This document shows positions 61,212-64,000 of a stretch of 64,000 bases of DNA, piece after piece. The notes below the pieces were generated by a model that did no database searches, was not told the DNA's origin, and worked only from the letters and a program-made list of their open reading frames with translations. A program made the position numbers and the translations under genes. Position 1 is the stretch's first letter, and every line of letters begins with the position of its first letter. Source of the stretch: Morella rubra. Lineage: Eukaryota > Streptophyta > Magnoliopsida > Fagales > Myricaceae. Location: positions 21,948,650 through 22,012,649 of the forward strand of contig CM025853.1 of NCBI GenBank assembly GCA_003952965.2, read 5' to 3'.

Positions 61212-63458
61212 TCAATTAAGAAGTCCTGAATCAAAGGATACTCCAGTGGAGGGTAACCAGAGGTTTCCTGCAATAAACCCAGCAACGGTGAAACCTTGAG
61301 CTTCAGTGGACGTGAGTGAAGAATGAGAGCCAGGCCACTTTACCCTTCGTGAAGTGGAGGCTCCAGGTCCCGAGTTCATATATTCCCCATAATAGAGTGT
61401 CTTAAGGGCAAAATTTCCAGACCAAGGTGACCATCCTGATGGGTGTATCAAGTCATCCATGAAGGACTGCAGGATCACTGTCCTAGAGTATTGCTTCCAT
61501 GGTCTTCCAAGATATGTAGCAAAGTTAGATTTTACTGGAGCGAGGTCGGATGCGGCTGCTATCTTACAATTGTGGATAGAAATGCCTGTGTTTTCATCTG
61601 GACTGCTCCGACCTTGCGCTGTAATGAAATTATCCTGCCCTGACAAAGGTTTCCTCACATATATGTTACAGCTTTGGAAAACTACTGCAGAGTTCCCGAA
61701 TATGAAATCGACTGTTCCATAAATATCGGTTTCTCGATAGAATTGGCGTTTGGAGTGAGTGTAGAGTGTGTCTTGGTAACCGAGGATGGAACATCGGAAG
61801 ATCACTGACTTATCGGATCCAACACGAAGGGCAACAGCTTGGCGTTTGGCAGGGCCTGCACTGTTGACAAATGTAATGTCTCGAGCAATAAATCCATCAC
61901 CCATGGCCGCTGAAAGAGACATGTATATTTATATCAAGTATTTCCAATCCGAGAAAGGCCCCACATTTTGAGCGAGCCATACTCATCAAAACAAGTAGAA
62001 TTATCCCCCTACATGTCATCCAGAGTTTTATATATTTTTTTAGGAAGATAGCCCTTCTGTCTTCTTATGCCGGTGCTTTCATCATTTAAATGAAGTAGAC
62101 GACATTATTAGCTGGTATTGGTTTTACATAGCCGACCTATGGCTCCGTACAAGAGCTTTCAGGCCAGTCTCCCTAATTACTAGTTGTTATACTTAATTTG
62201 AACATATAAGCAATTCAGTTCCTCAGTAATATTTGGCAGAGATTCAATGACACATCCAGCAAAGTAAGTACCTTACTCAAACGTTAAACATCAAGACCCG
62301 TTCAGCAGCCTATTTTTTATCACTACTTCAAGTTCCAACCTAGGATGCAAATTTTAGCGCTGTGTTCTGAAGATAAAGGAGCTTTCGGAAGACATACAAT
62401 TTTGAGGGGGAGGCGAGGGAGAGAGAGAGAGAGAGAGAGGTAGTGAGTTCTTACGTACCAACAGTGGCTGACTGGAAAGTTGTCCAGCCTTCTTCAAAGC
62501 TCCTATCACCGACAATAACGGTTTTGCCCTTTCCATCACCAACTAACATGACATTTTTTTGCTTAGTGGGAATCTTGATGTTTTCATGATAAGTCCCAGC
62601 TGTGATATGAATTACAGCCCTACCACCACCCACCAAAGACGACACCAGCACCAGTGCCTCGCCTATGGTCATGTGCGTGCCACTTCCATCCTTAGCCACC
62701 ATAGCACTTAATTCTATCTCTCCTATAGAAGCTAGCAAGATTTTCCTCTCCGGCGCCGACACCCACTTTGGAAAACCATTTGAAAGCAATCTTCGATGGC
62801 CACCACTTATGCTCGACTTTTCAGCCTCCTTTGGCTCAGTAGACATATAAAGGGCGAGGGAGTTTCTAATGAAGTGGCTCAAATTTTGGGCCGTTTCGTT
62901 CATCACACCTTTTTGTACATTAAACTTCTGATTTTGAAGGCTTTCGAGACAAGTTGCTTGATTAGTAAGAGCGGCGCTAAGCCAAGTTTGGACGTCATCA
63001 GAGGCGTCGGGGCTAGGCGTTTTCTTGCGGTTGACAATATTGGCAAGTTGGTCTAGACTGTCATCGAGCAACTCCAGGCAGTCATTCACGCCGCCATCTA
63101 AGTGGCTATGGGCCTTTGCATGAGTAAGGCTAAGGTTGTAAGCAAGAGCTCGAGCCCAGTGAGCTTGGCCCTTGCTGAACTTGACCGATCGGTCAAAAAG
63201 CTCTCCTGGCGTTTGAGGGGGAGCACTAAGTGCTGTTGACAGCATGGACTCACAAGCTGCTTTGTAGGGGATGCGCTTGCAAACAGAAAAAATGTCTGTC
63301 CTAGATGATGCTCTGGTGAATTTGGAGAAACGGGATGGTAAAGGCGTTGGCAGAGATTCTGCCAAACCCATATACGGAAAGATTTCAAAGGTTAAGACTA
63401 CAGATAGTATAATCGTGCGTAGTTTTTTTCTTGGTTCTGCATGAGTGGAGATTGGCAT
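61212..63458 (-). CDS. Pectinesterase with N-terminal inhibitor (PMEI) domain
   Basis: Removes methyl esters from cell-wall homogalacturonan, changing wall stiffness and calcium cross-linking. Two exons, 62459-63458 and 61212-61909, with a 549-bp GT-AG intron, give 1698 nt and 565 residues, normal for type I PMEs. Domains: signal or anchor segment (about 14-34); PMEI domain (about 52-205, with C60, C69, C127, C170); the processing motif RRLL (222-225); catalytic PME domain from about 252. Active-site residues are present: Q357 in RQAVAL, Q379-D380 in YQDTLY, D401 in VDFIFG and R469-W471 in LGRPWK. The start is the first ATG (MPIST); a GTG two codons upstream is ignored. It is the intact member of a tandem pair with the pseudogene at 52366-53843. 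A TATA-like TATACATA lies about 110 nt upstream. Confidence 0.93.
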
Positions 63459-63564
63459 TGTCACAAGATAATGATGGTGAGCGTGCGTTCTGGTGGCCTG
63501 CGTGTGCTTGTGAGAATTGAGATAGAGAAGGAGGGAGGCTAAGCATGCAATGTAAGCTTATTCC

Positions 63565-63572
63565 TATGTATA
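63565..63572 (-). promoter_or_regulatory. Candidate TATA box of the pectinesterase gene
   Basis: The complement reads TATACATA, about 107-114 nt upstream of the ATG at 63458. Inferred from position only. Confidence 0.35.
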
Positions 63573-64000
63573 GAAGTGCTTCACGACATTCTCAACTTTT
63601 CATGCAACGAGGCGAATAAAGCAATATTTTTTTTTCTCCTTTTCCTATTTGTGTAAGTTGAAAGTCACTCTCACCGATGTTCTTGAAAGCTGACTACGCG
63701 GGCCGGCCTATATTTAATACGTATTATGTCCTATACCGGCCAATAATTGGCAGTTATCCGTTATGAAAGTTGCATTCAACTTCTAAAATATCCACTTAAA
63801 AAGATCACCTAATTAGGTTTTTCCTTTGTCTGCGACCGACTCTGCGAGATGAAGTGTCCAGATCAACAAAAACTTTTGACTGTCTACCATGGGATAATGT
63901 GAAATCGAAAGTCCTTATATGGATAAGCTATATATACCCAGAGGTGATCACTTTTACGTCAGAATATTACCACTAACTCTGAAAGTACAATCCTCTACGT
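63573..64000. other. Pectinesterase upstream region
   Basis: No gene is seen. From 63663 to the window end it is the counterpart of 56938-57300. It carries GC-rich GGGCCGGCCTATATTTAATA, which is shared with the left copy. Confidence 0.6.

Noticed and set aside
1-64000. tRNA, rRNA, CRISPR or multi-gene defence system
   Set aside because: Apart from the SINE, no tRNA-like promoter pair, no rRNA block and no regularly spaced repeat array was seen; gene content is ordinary for a plant nuclear genome.

Overview
The window is nuclear DNA from a flowering plant, most likely a woody eudicot. The evidence is GT-AG introns, AT-rich intergenic DNA, dense plant transposons, and five plant gene families: an SPPL-type intramembrane protease, a DIR1-type lipid-transfer protein, a UGT92-type glycosyltransferase, an IBH1-like bHLH and pectin methylesterase. 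The style of the LINE and CACTA remnants resembles Fagales, but that placement is a weak inference.

Layout. 1.7-18.2 kb (+): a 14-exon signal peptide peptidase-like gene. All splice sites join in frame to a 545-residue protein with the YD, GxGD and PAL active-site motifs. Its introns hold a retroposed segment, a LINE 3' end, a 1-kb Harbinger/Tourist-like element, a small MITE and a 0.7-kb fold-back element. 20-22.8 kb: transposon remnants, including a 5'-truncated LINE with a perfect 13-bp target duplication. 23.0-23.3 kb (-): an intact DIR1-like lipid-transfer protein gene. 25.6-29.9 kb: a 4.3-kb CACTA element with an exact TGT target duplication and a decayed transposase tail. 31.9-33.4 kb (-): an intact UGT92A1-like gene. 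38.8-39.3 kb (-): an IBH1-like bHLH gene. 43.1-48.9 kb: a second CACTA element with a 1.7-kb hAT element nested in it (exact 8-bp target duplication). 49.0-49.3 kb: a tRNA-type SINE.

51.6-64 kb is a tandem segmental duplication of a pectinesterase locus. The right copy (61.2-63.5 kb, -) is an intact two-exon PMEI-PME gene. The left copy (52.4-53.8 kb, -) has lost most of exon 1 to a 3.1-kb replacement and carries three stop codons, each explained by a G:C-to-A:T transition. Downstream of the intact copy, a Pack-MULE (59.7-61.0 kb) carries a frameshifted fragment resembling the 5' end of the organellar primase-helicase Twinkle gene.

The genes do not form a pathway. They are independent plant loci separated by transposon-rich DNA. 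I found no RNA gene, CRISPR array or clearly new multi-gene system. The most notable structures are the Pack-MULE gene capture, the decayed pectinesterase duplicate, the nested transposons, and a hairpin of the target sequence at the LINE 5' junction.
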